NCBI RefSeq assembly: GCF_002209535.1
Contig: NZ_NJIG01000016.1
Span: forward strand, 1 to 64,000
Direction of reading: 5' to 3'
DNA from: Achromobacter marplatensis
GTDB taxonomy: Bacteria > Pseudomonadota > Gammaproteobacteria > Burkholderiales > Burkholderiaceae_B
DNA: 64,000 nt
Position 1 is the first letter of the stretch. Every line of letters starts with the position of its first letter. Under the pieces are notes generated by a model that saw only the letters and a list, made by a program, of their open reading frames with translations, was not told the DNA's origin and searched no databases. The translations under genes and the position numbers were made by a program. Shown here in pieces: positions 1-8,286 of this stretch.

Positions 1-51
1 TTCCTTCAGCACAGAAACGATCTGGCTCTCGGTAAATCTGCTCTTCTTCAA
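1..51 (-). CDS. IS3-family transposase OrfA, N-terminal fragment leaving the window
   Basis: Reading leftward from a TTG codon at 51 gives (M)LKKSRFTESQIVSVLKE, the typical first residues of the helix-turn-helix OrfA of IS3-family elements (IS407-like group). OrfA and a downstream OrfB would together form the DDE transposase through programmed frameshifting. Only 17 codons are inside the window, so completeness cannot be judged. A GGAG-like ribosome binding site lies just upstream of the TTG. The family call rests on recognition of this opening motif alone. Confidence 0.7.
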   Translation of the reverse strand, partial: MKKSRFTESQIVSVLKE

Positions 52-125
52 GGGAATCTCCGACTCAGGGAGGCTCCGAAATTCTACCGGTTGGTGTCTA
101 CCTGAAGGGGGAGCTTACGTCCCCT
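1..125 (-). mobile_element. End of an IS3-family insertion sequence (boundary approximate)
   Basis: The sequence upstream of the OrfA start (52 to about 125) is noncoding. On the minus strand it has the look of an IS3-group left end: a C-rich stretch followed by a GGTAGACACC-type motif. I place the outer end between about 105 and 125 but cannot identify the terminal inverted repeat without the other end, which is outside the window. Confidence 0.4.
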
Positions 126-160
126 CACAGAGTTGTAATACGCACGACTTTCAACTTGAG

Positions 161-177
161 AAATAAGGGGTCAGACT
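161..177 (+). repeat. Solo copy of the 17-bp repeat that bounds the RAYT remnant
   Basis: AAATAAGGGGTCAGACT here differs by one base from the 17-mer at 397-413. A related inverted copy lies at 771-787. The motif is of the kind found at ends of REP-associated transposase elements, so this may be a solo end left by an earlier element. Confidence 0.5.
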
Positions 178-230
178 CTGAGGTTTCCCCACGAATTTCC
201 AACGAAATTCATTTTGAATCAACGGTCTGT

Positions 231-396
231 TCAGCGAGCCGGGGCTCAATTGGTTCGGTTGGCGGTGATTAGGGCGTGCATGGCGCCAGTCTTATACCCT
301 TCATCAGGCGACCAAACCGTTTGAAGGAAGACAAGGCCATGCACGCAGTCGGAGTATTGCAGAAACTGCTTCAGGATTCGATCCCTCAAATAATAC
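231..396 (+). mobile_element. Possible 5' remnant of an IS4-family element
   Basis: An ATG at 339 opens a frame beginning MHAVGVLQKLLQDSIPQ, which resembles the start of IS4-family transposases. It breaks off after about 18 codons where the repeat at 397 begins. The roughly 100 bp before the ATG would be the element's leader. Identification is from the short N-terminal motif only. The alternative is a chance open frame in decayed DNA. Confidence 0.35.
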
Positions 397-787
397 AAAT
401 AAGGTGTCAGACTACATTTTAGGTGGCCGCCCTCTTCGCTGCGGCTCAATCTTCCGCTGCAAACTCTCTTCTAGCGCTCTGACAAATTCGGCCCCCGCTG
501 TGGGGCGACTACCGCGGATGCTATCTCGCACCTTCGCCAGGTCCGCTTCGCAGGTGCCAGATTCCATGTAGTCCTGATACGCGCGCCGTCGATGAACGTC
601 AGAATCTCCCAATGCTAGATAGATCTCATCAAGATCCAGCATCAAGTCCGTCACGATACCCATCCGACCACGATAACTAGACCAACGATAGTCCTCAGCC
701 CGAACCACCATACCGGCCCTCACCGGATTCAGCTCTATAGGCAATACGCCAGCAGATAGGGCAAAAATGCAGTCTGACACCTTAAAT
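397..787 (-). mobile_element. Inverted-repeat-bounded element with a RAYT transposase remnant
   Basis: The 17-mer at 397-413 (AAATAAGGTGTCAGACT) recurs inverted at 771-787 with 15 of 17 matches. The similarity extends a further 7-8 bases inward (consensus ACTRCATTTT). Between the two arms lies only the 3' part of a REP-associated tyrosine transposase, so this looks like a non-autonomous, internally deleted element. Its right arm abuts the surviving part of an ohr gene at about 788, which suggests the element inserted into ohr or caused its deletion. Confidence 0.6.
412..744 (-). pseudogene. REP-associated tyrosine transposase (RAYT/Y1_Tnp), C-terminal remnant
   Basis: The minus-strand frame contains PIELNPVRAGMVVRAEDYRW, the highly conserved C-terminal signature of REP-associated tyrosine transposases, followed by a basic tail ending RRGRPPKM. 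The N-terminal two thirds, with the HUH and catalytic tyrosine motifs, are missing. Upstream of about 744 the frame runs on through the element end into unrelated antisense sequence of ohr, so no intact protein can be made. The stop codon at 412-414 falls inside the left repeat arm. Confidence 0.75.
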
Positions 788-1047
788 ACGCCTGCTTCAT
801 GGGCGCCATGCGGCGAGCCGGCGCGACGCATGGCATCGCCATTCCCAAGGACGTGGCCATCGACGCCAGCGTGTCGCTCGGCAAGGTCGACAACGGCGAG
901 AACTTTGCGCTGGGCGTGGTGTTGGCGGTGTCGCTGCCCGGCTTGGAAGAGGACCAGAAGCGGCTGCTGGTGGAAGGCGCGCATCAGATGTGCCCGTATT
1001 CGCGCGCGATCAAGGACAACGTGGACGTGCGGTTCAAGATCATTTAA
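788..1047 (+). pseudogene. ohr: Organic hydroperoxide resistance protein (Ohr), 5'-truncated
   Basis: From about 788 the frame reads ACFMGAMRRAGATHGIAIPK and continues to a TAA at 1045-1047. This is the C-terminal part of an Ohr/OsmC-family thiol peroxidase, which reduces organic hydroperoxides with dihydrolipoyl-type thiols. Both family cysteines are still there, one in ACF and one in HQMCPYS. The first roughly 55 residues, the promoter and the ribosome binding site are gone, replaced by the repeat arm at 771-787. An ATG at 799 could only start an 82-residue fragment lacking the first catalytic cysteine. I call it a pseudogene. Confidence 0.8.
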
Positions 1048-1050
1048 GGC

Positions 1051-1079
1051 AAAAAAACCCCGGCGATCGCTCGCCGGGG
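1051..1079 (-). terminator. Rho-independent terminator of the liv-dehydrogenase operon
   Basis: A perfect 9-bp stem CCCCGGCGA/TCGCCGGGG (1058-1066 with 1071-1079) has a TCGC loop. It is followed, on the minus strand, by seven T residues (1051-1057). It sits 29 bp past the stop of the binding-protein gene. Confidence 0.9.
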
Positions 1080-1107
1080 ACGTCCCTGCACACACAACAC
1101 AGCTTGC

Positions 1108-2412
1108 TCAGTTCGGGAACACCTTGATCTGGTCGCTTTTCAGCACGTCCGGCGTCAGGCTCTTGTCGATCCAGGCCATCGAGGTGTCCTCCACGCCCGG
1201 GGTGACCAGTTCGGCCGGCACGATGGTGATGTCGGCCAGCACCTTGAACGGGTACTTGTCGCTCTTCTTCGTTACGCCGAACAGTTGCGCTTCCAGGCCC
1301 TGGCCGTCGGCGCGGTGCATCTTGACGTCGCGGCCGTATCCCTTGAAGGTCACGTCGTGCATGGCGGCTGCCACTTGTTCCGGGCTGGGCCATGCGCCGC
1401 CGTTGTCCTTGATGGCTTTTTCGTAGCCGGCTTTCAGGCCCTGGATGGCTTGCACCATGTGGTAGACCGAGTAGATCGGGTAGGCGCCAGTCTTGTCGTG
1501 AAATTTCTTCACGAAAGCCTGGTGCTGCGGATCGTCCTTGGTTTCCGGATGCAGGAAGTAGTGGTCGCCGCGAGCGCCCACGTACACGCCTTCAGGCAAG
1601 GCGTTGCCCAGGCGTTCCAGCGAGCTTTCGGCCAGCGACAGCACGAAGGTGGAGTTCTTGAACAGGTTGCGCTGGGACGCCTGGCGCACGAAGTTGTCCA
1701 GGTCGCCGCCCCATGAGGTGGACACGATGACGTCCGGGCGCAGCGCTTGCAGGCGGCTGATCTCGGTGGAGAAGTCGGCGGCGCCGAACTTGGGGAACAT
1801 CTCGGCCACGACCTTGACGTCCGGCTTGAACTTCTTCAACGCAGCCAGGAAGATGTCGCGCGAATCGCGGCCCCAGGCGTAGTCCTGGTTGACGATGGCG
1901 ATGGTCTTGAAGTCGGGCTTGACCTTCATCAGGTACAGGACCTGGGCGACCATTTCCGTGGTGGCGTTGGCCTGGGTGCGGACGACGTACTTGTATTTCT
2001 TGCCTTCCAGCGCCTTTTCCGTGCCGCAGTCCCACAGCACGTTCAGCACCTTCAGGTCTTCGGCCACGGGTGCGACGATGTTGCAGTGGCCGCTGGAGAT
2101 GGCCGACAGCATGACGCGGGTGCCGCCTTCTGCCAGTCGACGGTACTCGGACAGCAGCTTTTCACCGCCGCCGCCTTCGTCGATGTAGCTGGGCACCAGT
2201 TTGACGCCGTCAATGCCGCCGGCGGCGTTGATGTCCTGGATCAGGATCTCGGCCGCGTCGCGGGCCGGCACGCCAAACACCGATGCCGACCCCGACAGGA
2301 AGGTCGAGATACCGATGTTCAGTTCCTTGGGCTTGTCGGCGGCGCCCGCTAGCGCCGTGAAGCCTGACAGCAGGGTGGCGCCCAAGAGGGCAGCCAGTCT
2401 TGAGGTTTTCAT
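1108..2412 (-). CDS. Branched-chain amino acid-type ABC transporter substrate-binding protein
   Basis: A 434-residue periplasmic solute receptor of the LivK/type I binding-protein fold. It would deliver its ligand to the LivHMGF membrane complex encoded upstream in the same operon. Residues 1-24 form a Sec signal peptide (basic start, hydrophobic core, cleavage near GAADKP). The mature start LNIGISTFLSGSASVFGVPA is typical of the family, as are ASGGID-like and IVNQDYAWGRD segments. A GGAGAC ribosome binding site precedes ATG 2412. It is the last gene before the terminator. Its distal position, after three dehydrogenase genes, suggests that the imported compound is the substrate of those enzymes. 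The ligand cannot be read from the sequence. Confidence 0.9.
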   Translation of the reverse strand: MKTSRLAALLGATLLSGFTALAGAADKPKELNIGISTFLSGSASVFGVPARDAAEILIQDINAAGGIDGVKLVPSYIDEGGGGEKLLSEYRRLAEGGTRVMLSAISSGHCNIVAPVAEDLKVLNVLWDCGTEKALEGKKYKYVVRTQANATTEMVAQVLYLMKVKPDFKTIAIVNQDYAWGRDSRDIFLAALKKFKPDVKVVAEMFPKFGAADFSTEISRLQALRPDVIVSTSWGGDLDNFVRQASQRNLFKNSTFVLSLAESSLERLGNALPEGVYVGARGDHYFLHPETKDDPQHQAFVKKFHDKTGAYPIYSVYHMVQAIQGLKAGYEKAIKDNGGAWPSPEQVAAAMHDVTFKGYGRDVKMHRADGQGLEAQLFGVTKKSDKYPFKVLADITIVPAELVTPGVEDTSMAWIDKSLTPDVLKSDQIKVFPN

Positions 2413-2448
2413 GGTCTTGTCTCCAGTGTTGTAGTCGGGTCTATGCCC

Positions 2449-3573
2449 TTAGAAAACGATGGCGTCGCGCAGGCTGCCGCCGGTAGCGAGGTGATCGAAC
2501 CCCTCGTTGATCTCGTCCAGCGAAAAGGATTTGCCCATCATCCGGTCCACCGGCAACTGGCCGGCCTTGTACAGGTCGATATACCGGCTGATATCGATGG
2601 CGGGTACGCCCGAGCCCAGGTAGCTGCCGCGGATGTCGCGCTCTTCGCCCACCATCTGCGACAGCGACAAGGGGAAACTGAATTTGGGGTTGGGCAGGCC
2701 CGACGTGACGGTGGCGCCGCCGCGGCGGGTCAGCTTGTAGGCGGTCTCGAACGCGGGTACGGCGCCGGCCATGTCAAAGCCGTAGTCGACGCGGCCGCCG
2801 GCCAGGTCGAAGAGGTCGTCGTCCGTCTTCACCTGTTTGGGGTTGACGATATGGGTTGCGCCCAGCTCCTTGGCCAAGGCCAGCTTTTCGTCGCTGAGGT
2901 CGACCGCGACCACGCGGCGTGCACCGGCGGCCACGGCCGCCAGCAAGGCGCTTAATCCCACGCCGCCCAGGCCGACGATGGCGGCGGTGTCGCCGGCCTT
3001 GATGCGCGCACGGTTCAGCACGGCGCCGGCGCCCGTCAGCACGGCGCAACCGAAGAGCGCCGCTTCGCGATGGCTGAGTTCAACGTTGACCTTTACGCAG
3101 GACCGGCGCGACACCACCGCGTATTCCGCGAAGCAGGACACGCCGGTGTGGTGGTTGATGTATTCGCTGCCGATGTGCAGGCGGCGGTCGCCACCCAGCA
3201 GGGTGCCTTGGGTGTTGGCGGCGGCGCCCGGCTCGCACAGCGCAGGCCGGCCTTCCATGCAAGGGTTGCAGCAGCCGCAGCTGGGCACGAACACCATGGC
3301 GACGTGGTCGCCCGGCTTCAGGTCCGTGACGCCAGGGCCGGTTTCCACGACCTCGCCGGAGGATTCGTGGCCCAGCACGATGGGCACGCCGCGCGGGCGG
3401 TCGCCGTTGATCACCGACAGGTCGGAATGGCACAGCCCCGCCGCCTTGATCTTCACCAGCACTTCGCCCGTGCCGGGCGGGTCCAGTTCGATCTCGGTGA
3501 TGCTCAATGGCCGGGTCTGGGCGTAGGGGCCTTCCACCCCTACGTTACGCAACAACGCCGCTTTGATTTTCAT
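2449..3573 (-). CDS. Zinc-dependent NAD(P) alcohol dehydrogenase
   Basis: A class III-like medium-chain dehydrogenase of 374 residues that would oxidise an alcohol to an aldehyde with NAD. Catalytic zinc ligands appear in AAGLCHSDLS (Cys about 48) and GHESSGE. Four structural-zinc cysteines lie in CGCCNPCMEGRPALC. The Rossmann motif GLGGVGLSALL follows, with an acidic residue after VVAVD that favours NAD. I chose ATG 3573 because it matches the usual MKIKAAL start. An in-frame GTG at 3588 has no good ribosome binding site. It lies between an SDR and the binding protein in an operon with an aldehyde dehydrogenase, suggesting stepwise alcohol-to-acid oxidation. The substrate is unknown. Confidence 0.9.
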   Translation of the reverse strand: MKIKAALLRNVGVEGPYAQTRPLSITEIELDPPGTGEVLVKIKAAGLCHSDLSVINGDRPRGVPIVLGHESSGEVVETGPGVTDLKPGDHVAMVFVPSCGCCNPCMEGRPALCEPGAAANTQGTLLGGDRRLHIGSEYINHHTGVSCFAEYAVVSRRSCVKVNVELSHREAALFGCAVLTGAGAVLNRARIKAGDTAAIVGLGGVGLSALLAAVAAGARRVVAVDLSDEKLALAKELGATHIVNPKQVKTDDDLFDLAGGRVDYGFDMAGAVPAFETAYKLTRRGGATVTSGLPNPKFSFPLSLSQMVGEERDIRGSYLGSGVPAIDISRYIDLYKAGQLPVDRMMGKSFSLDEINEGFDHLATGGSLRDAIVF

Positions 3574-3634
3574 GCGCCTGACACCCACGGTAGAGAGAAG
3601 ACGCCCCGGCCTGTGCGGGGCCTGTCGAAAACGA

Positions 3635-4387
3635 TCAGACGGTACGGCCGCCGTCCACGGGGAATTCCACGCCGGTGATGAATTCCGCCGCGTCGCTGGC
3701 CAGGAATAGCGCCGCTGCCGCCACGTCCGACGGCTGGCAGAAGCGGCCCAGCGGAATGGTGGAGACGAACTTGGCGCGGTTCTCGGGCGTGTCGGGCAAG
3801 CCCATGAACAGTTCGAACATGCCGGTAATACCCATCACCGGGCAGATGGCGTTGACGCGGATGCCGTCGGGGCCCAGCTCCACCGCCATGGACTTCGACA
3901 GCACGTTGACGGCGCCTTTGGACGCGTTGTACCAGCTGAGGCCCGGCCGCGGACGGATGCCGGCCGTCGAGCCCACGTTCAGGATCACGCCGCGCTTTTG
4001 CTTGCGCATCACCGGCACGACTGCCTGGGCCATGTGGTAGATCGACTTCACGTTGATGTCGAACATGCGGTCGAACATGGCCTCGTCCACATCCAGCATC
4101 GGCTGGTTCTTGTGGGTGATGGCGGCGTTGTTGACGACGATGTCGACCGAGCCGAACTTTTCTTGGCAGACGCGCACCACGTTGTCGATGTCGGCGCGGC
4201 TGGACACGTCGGCCTTCACGGCCAGCGCGGCGGCGCCGACTTCGGCCGCCACGCGGTCGGCGGCTTCCTTATTGATGTCGGCGATGACGACCTTCGCGCC
4301 TTCCTTGGCGTACAGCTTGACGATGCCTTCGCCGAAACCGCTACCGCCGCCCGTGACGATGGCGACCTTGCCTTGCAACTGACTCAT
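3635..4387 (-). CDS. SDR-family oxidoreductase
   Basis: A classical short-chain dehydrogenase of 250 residues. It shows the TGGGSGFG cofactor motif near residues 12-19, VNNAA, and the catalytic YNASK with an upstream Ser. The C-terminus ITGVEFPVDGG is typical of the FabG-like group. ATG 4387 is preceded by GGAGACAAGTC. An earlier ATG at 4423 would add 12 atypical residues and overlap the aldehyde dehydrogenase stop. The acidic residue after strand two (VVIADIN) favours NAD. It is in one operon with alcohol and aldehyde dehydrogenases and a Liv-type importer. It could oxidise a secondary alcohol of the same imported compound. Confidence 0.9.
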   Translation of the reverse strand: MSQLQGKVAIVTGGGSGFGEGIVKLYAKEGAKVVIADINKEAADRVAAEVGAAALAVKADVSSRADIDNVVRVCQEKFGSVDIVVNNAAITHKNQPMLDVDEAMFDRMFDINVKSIYHMAQAVVPVMRKQKRGVILNVGSTAGIRPRPGLSWYNASKGAVNVLSKSMAVELGPDGIRVNAICPVMGITGMFELFMGLPDTPENRAKFVSTIPLGRFCQPSDVAAAALFLASDAAEFITGVEFPVDGGRTV

Positions 4388-4412
4388 GACTTGTCTCCGG
4401 ATAGCTTGGCGA

Positions 4413-5849
4413 TCACTCGCCATAGAATTGGATGATCGTTTTGGTCGTGCTCATTTCTTCCAGCGCGATAAAGCCCTTCTCGCGTCCGTGGCCGCTTTTC
4501 TTGACGCCGCCAAACGGCAGTTCCACGCCGCCGCCCGCGCCGAATCCGTTGATGTAGACCTGGCCGCACTTGATGCCGCGCGCGATGCGTTGCTGGCGCC
4601 CGCCGTTTTCGGTCCAGACCGCCCCCAACAGGCCGTAGTCAGTGGCGTTGGCCAGGCGGATGGCGTCGGCCTCGGTATCGAAGGGCAGCGCCACCAGCAC
4701 GGGTCCGAAGATCTCTTCGGTCAGCAGCGTGCTGTCGTGCGACGGGGCGCTGAACAGCGTGGGTTTGACGAAGTAGCCGCCCGTCGGCACGCCGTCGGCG
4801 ATGGCGCCTTCGGCCGCCACCTTCAGGCCGTCCGCCAGGCCCTTGGCGATGTAGCGGTTGACGCGGTCGAACTGCGCCTTGTTGACCACAGGGCCGCAGG
4901 TCAGGTCCATGTCCGGCGTGCCAGCGCGTACCTTGGAGAACTCCTCGGCCAGCGCCTTCATGAAATCGGCGTAGATGCCCTTCTGCACCAGCAGGCGGCT
5001 GCCGGCCGTGCAGGTCTGGCCTGCGTTGTGGACGATGCCTTTCACGATGGCGGGGATGGCCAGCTTGTAGTTCGCGTCGTCGAACACGATATGGGCGGAC
5101 TTGCCGCCCAGTTCCAGCACGCACTTGACCGCGTTGACGGCGGCGGCCTGCTGGATCAGCACGCCGACCTCGTTGGAACCCGTGAAGGTGATGAAGTTGA
5201 TGTCGGGATGGCGCGACAGGCTCGCGCCCGCCTCTTCGCCCAGACCTGTGACGATGTTCAGCGCGCCGGCCGGAAAGCCCACTTCCAGCGCCAGTTCGGC
5301 CACGCGGACGATCGACAGGCAGGCGTCTTCGGCAGGCTTGACCACGCTGGCGTTGCCCATGGCCAGCGCCGGGGCGACGCTGCGGCCGAACATCTGCGCC
5401 GGATAGTTCCAGGGGATGATGTGGGCGGTGACGCCCAGCGGTTCACGGATCAACTGGACCGAATAGTCCTTCTGGAACGGGATGGTCTGGCCGTGCACCT
5501 TGTCGGCCGCGCCGCCGTAGAACTCGCAGTAACGCGCCAACACGGTGATGTCGGCGCGGGCGGTGGACATCGGCTTGCCGGTGTCGCGCGATTCCAGTTG
5601 CGACAGTTCTTCGTGGTGCGCCAGCACGGATTCGCCCAGGCGCAGCAGCAGGCGCCCGCGCTCAAGCGCCGTCATGCGGCCCCAGTCGCCCTCCAGCGCG
5701 GCGCGTGCGGCCTGCACGGCGGCGTTCACGTCGGCCTGTTGGCCGCGCGGGATGGTGGTGAACACCTTGCCGTCCACCGGCGACACCACGTCGATGGTGC
5801 GTCCGTCTGCGGCATCGGCCTGGCGGCCGTCGATAATCATCTGCGTCAT
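4413..5849 (-). CDS. NAD(P)-dependent aldehyde dehydrogenase
   Basis: A 478-residue aldehyde dehydrogenase of the betaine/aromatic aldehyde type, converting an aldehyde to the acid. Seen are the glutamate motif LELGGKSAHIVF, the catalytic cysteine in AGQTCTAGSR, the cofactor motif FTGSNEVG and the C-terminal PFGGVKKSGHGREKG. ATG 5849 follows GGAGACTTTCC, so it is preferred over an in-frame start 37 codons earlier inside livF. The gene starts 18 bp after the livF stop, indicating cotranscription with the importer. With the alcohol dehydrogenase and SDR it completes an oxidation route whose substrate is not deducible here. Confidence 0.92.
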   Translation of the reverse strand: MTQMIIDGRQADAADGRTIDVVSPVDGKVFTTIPRGQQADVNAAVQAARAALEGDWGRMTALERGRLLLRLGESVLAHHEELSQLESRDTGKPMSTARADITVLARYCEFYGGAADKVHGQTIPFQKDYSVQLIREPLGVTAHIIPWNYPAQMFGRSVAPALAMGNASVVKPAEDACLSIVRVAELALEVGFPAGALNIVTGLGEEAGASLSRHPDINFITFTGSNEVGVLIQQAAAVNAVKCVLELGGKSAHIVFDDANYKLAIPAIVKGIVHNAGQTCTAGSRLLVQKGIYADFMKALAEEFSKVRAGTPDMDLTCGPVVNKAQFDRVNRYIAKGLADGLKVAAEGAIADGVPTGGYFVKPTLFSAPSHDSTLLTEEIFGPVLVALPFDTEADAIRLANATDYGLLGAVWTENGGRQQRIARGIKCGQVYINGFGAGGGVELPFGGVKKSGHGREKGFIALEEMSTTKTIIQFYGE

Positions 5850-5866
5850 GGAAAGTCTCCGGGTAT

Positions 5867-6523
5867 TCAATTCAAGGTGATCGAGCCGCGCTCGATCGTC
5901 CATATCTGGTCGGGGATGTCGCCAAGCAACTTCACGTTGGACTCGGTGATCACCACGCATAGGTCGGGTTGCAGCTCTTTCAGCCGCGCCAGCGCTTCCG
6001 TGTAGTCACGCGCCAGCTTCGGCGCCAGGCCCTGGAAGGGCTCGTCCAGCATCAAGAGGCGGGTGCCGACCATGATGGCGCGTGCCAACGCCACCATCTT
6101 TCCCTGGCCGCCAGACAGCGCGGACCCGGAACGGCCCAGCATCGGCGCAAGCTGCGGCACCACCTTCAGCACCGTGGCGATGCGCGCGGCGATCTCGGCC
6201 TTGGACTGACCCTGCACTTCGCACGGCAGGTTCAGGTTTTCTTCCACCGTCATGGTCGGGAAGATCACGCGGTCTTCGGGCGCGTAGCCCACTTTCAACG
6301 CGGCGCGCTTGTGGCCGGCCAAGGCGGTCAGGTCCGTGCCGTCGAAGGCGATCTTGCCGGACTTGATCCGAGTCAGGCCCATGATGGTGCGCAGCAGCGT
6401 GGTCTTGCCCGCGCCGTTGCGGCCCACGATGCCGATGGTCTTTGACGGTTCGAAGTTGGCACTGACGTCGCGCAGGATGCGGTTGCCCGCCAGGTCGACA
6501 TTGATGGCCGATAGATTCAACAT
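5867..6523 (-). CDS. livF: Liv-type ABC transporter ATP-binding protein (LivF-like)
   Basis: A 218-residue ATPase subunit of a branched-chain amino acid-family importer. Walker A is GRNGAGKTT, the signature is LSGGQGKM, and Walker B is LLMLDEP with a following Q-loop/H-loop layout. It is slightly shorter than the usual LivF (about 235) and the signature has GKM rather than GEQQ, a modest divergence. The gene starts 3 bp after the livG stop (TGA 6527-6529) and is followed by the aldehyde dehydrogenase. It works as a heterodimer with the LivG-like protein at the inner membrane. Confidence 0.9.
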   Translation of the reverse strand: MLNLSAINVDLAGNRILRDVSANFEPSKTIGIVGRNGAGKTTLLRTIMGLTRIKSGKIAFDGTDLTALAGHKRAALKVGYAPEDRVIFPTMTVEENLNLPCEVQGQSKAEIAARIATVLKVVPQLAPMLGRSGSALSGGQGKMVALARAIMVGTRLLMLDEPFQGLAPKLARDYTEALARLKELQPDLCVVITESNVKLLGDIPDQIWTIERGSITLN

Positions 6524-6526
6524 GGT

Positions 6527-7267
6527 TCAGGCCCCCAGCACTTCGCTTTTGATCTGCGGGTTGTTCAAGACCTCCGCCGGTGTGCCGTCGGCGGCCACCT
6601 TGCCCGCAATCCAGGCCGCGACCCGGGTGGCATAGCGCGACACGATGTCCACATCGTGCTCGACGAACCAGCTGGTCACGCGGCGTTCGTCCAGCGCATG
6701 CATCACGGTTTCCATCAGCGCGAACTTGTCTTCGGACGCGACCCCGCTGGTGGGTTCGTCCATGATCAGCAGCTTGGGCTGGAGGGCCAGCGCCATGGCC
6801 ACATCCAGCAGCTTGCGCTTGCCTTCGGGCAGTTCGATGGATGCTTCGTCGGCTTCAGGCAGCAGGCCCACCAGGTCCAGCGTGGCATCCACTTCCTTTT
6901 CGTCGATGGTGCTTTCCAGCGAACGGAACCAGCTGAGCTCCTTGTTGCGGCGGGCGGCGGCGATCTGCACGCACTGGCGCACCGTGTGCTCGGTGAACAG
7001 CTGCGGCAGCTGGAACGACCTGCCCAGCCCCAGGCGCACGATCTTGCGCGGCGCCATGGCGGTAACGTCGCGCCCGTCGAAATACACCTTGCCCTTGGAC
7101 GGCGCCAGGTAGCCCGTGCAGATGTTGATGAAGGTGGTCTTGCCCGCGCCGTTCTGCCCTATCACGGCCAGCCGTTCGCCTTCGTGCAATTCGAAATCGA
7201 TGTTGTCGGCCGCGACGACGCCGCCGAAGGCCAGATACAGGCCGGTAGTTTGAATGAGGGGTTTCAT
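6527..7267 (-). CDS. livG: Liv-type ABC transporter ATP-binding protein (LivG-like)
   Basis: A 246-residue ATPase with Walker A GQNGAGKTT, Walker B LLIMDEP and the family feature of an extended loop before the signature. The signature region ELPEGKRKLLDVAMAL is the degenerate LivG form. ATG 7267 is preceded by GAGGAACTGAAG. A longer open frame upstream belongs to the 3' end of livM in another frame. The gene begins 2 bp after the livM stop, so translation is probably coupled. It pairs with LivF to drive import. Confidence 0.9.
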   Translation of the reverse strand: MKPLIQTTGLYLAFGGVVAADNIDFELHEGERLAVIGQNGAGKTTFINICTGYLAPSKGKVYFDGRDVTAMAPRKIVRLGLGRSFQLPQLFTEHTVRQCVQIAAARRNKELSWFRSLESTIDEKEVDATLDLVGLLPEADEASIELPEGKRKLLDVAMALALQPKLLIMDEPTSGVASEDKFALMETVMHALDERRVTSWFVEHDVDIVSRYATRVAAWIAGKVAADGTPAEVLNNPQIKSEVLGA

Positions 7268-7269
7268 CT

Positions 7270-8286
7270 TCAGTTCCTCACCGAGGCTTGCGCATTGGCC
7301 TGGACCCGGGCCGCCACGGTGTCGTTTGCGCGTGCCTGCGCACGGGCCAGGTCCCGCTTCTGCGTGGCGACGCGCTTCATGATCTGGCCCACGAATCCGG
7401 TGGGGAACATGAAGATCACCAGGATCAGCGTCAGGCCCAGCAGGAACTGCCACAGGCCGGGGAAGTACGCGGCAGACACCAGCTTGACCGTTTCAAAGCC
7501 CACAGCCCCCAGGAATGCGCCCGCCGCATGGCCGGCCCCGCCCAGAATGGTGATGAATACGAACTCGCCCGAACGCAGCCACGAACCGATCTCGGGGGTG
7601 ACCAGGCCCTGCATCAAGGCCAGGATGGCGCCCGAGAAACCCACCACCACGGCCGACAGCAGGTAGCCCTTCCACATGATGAAGTACGCGGAAAACCCCA
7701 GGTATTCGATGCGCGTTTCGTTCGTCTTAATGGCCGAGAGGGCCTGGCCGCTACCCGACCGAAAGTAGCGCTGCACCCACCAGGCCAATGCCATCGACAG
7801 CACCAGCGTCAGCACCAGCAGCGCACGTTCGAACGACTCGCGCTCCATCAGGACGCCGGCCATGGAGGGGCGCACGATGCGCAGGCCGTCCGAGCCGCCC
7901 GTCAAGGTGTAGAGCTTGCCCAGCAGCGCGAACAGCACCATGCTCAGCGCCAGGTTCAGCATGCCGAAGAAGATGCCGCGGTAGCGCACCACGAACAGGC
8001 CGATCACGATGGCCGCCACAAAACTGGCTGCGACGCCCGCCAGGATCAGCACCAGCGCATCGGTGCCCGGCATGGCGCGCGCCAGGAAGGCCACGGTATA
8101 GGCCGAGATGCACGAATACATTGCGTGGCCGAACGAGATCTGGCCGGCGCGGGCCATCACCGACACGCCAAGCGCGGCAATGGCGTAGGTCAGGCCGATG
8201 ACGATCGGCGTGATGGTCCAGGAATAGGTATAGCCAAGAAATAGCGTGACCAGCGCGGCCACGAGGCTGAGGACGGCAACTTTCAT
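7270..8286 (-). CDS. livM: Branched-chain amino acid-type ABC transporter permease (LivM-like)
   Basis: A 338-residue inner-membrane permease with about nine hydrophobic segments and the LivM signature GQISFGHAMY near residue 50. The EAA-like cytoplasmic loop appears around KTNETRIEYLGF. It ends in a basic, Ala/Gln-rich tail of about 40 residues after MFPTGFVGQIMKR. Its start overlaps the stop of livH by one base (ATG at 8286), typical of coupled subunits. It forms the channel with the LivH-like protein. Confidence 0.92.
   Translation of the reverse strand: MKVAVLSLVAALVTLFLGYTYSWTITPIVIGLTYAIAALGVSVMARAGQISFGHAMYSCISAYTVAFLARAMPGTDALVLILAGVAASFVAAIVIGLFVVRYRGIFFGMLNLALSMVLFALLGKLYTLTGGSDGLRIVRPSMAGVLMERESFERALLVLTLVLSMALAWWVQRYFRSGSGQALSAIKTNETRIEYLGFSAYFIMWKGYLLSAVVVGFSGAILALMQGLVTPEIGSWLRSGEFVFITILGGAGHAAGAFLGAVGFETVKLVSAAYFPGLWQFLLGLTLILVIFMFPTGFVGQIMKRVATQKRDLARAQARANDTVAARVQANAQASVRN

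Noticed and set aside
412..1095. A single 227-codon minus-strand gene spanning the RAYT remnant and ohr
   Set aside because: Only the part below about 744 resembles a transposase. The rest is antisense to conserved Ohr coding, so the frame is a chance fusion across the element end.
3603..3621. GCCCCG/CGGGGC hairpin between the SDR and alcohol dehydrogenase genes as a terminator
   Set aside because: The stem is only 6 bp, the minus-strand tail is merely pyrimidine-rich, and the flanking genes clearly belong to one operon.
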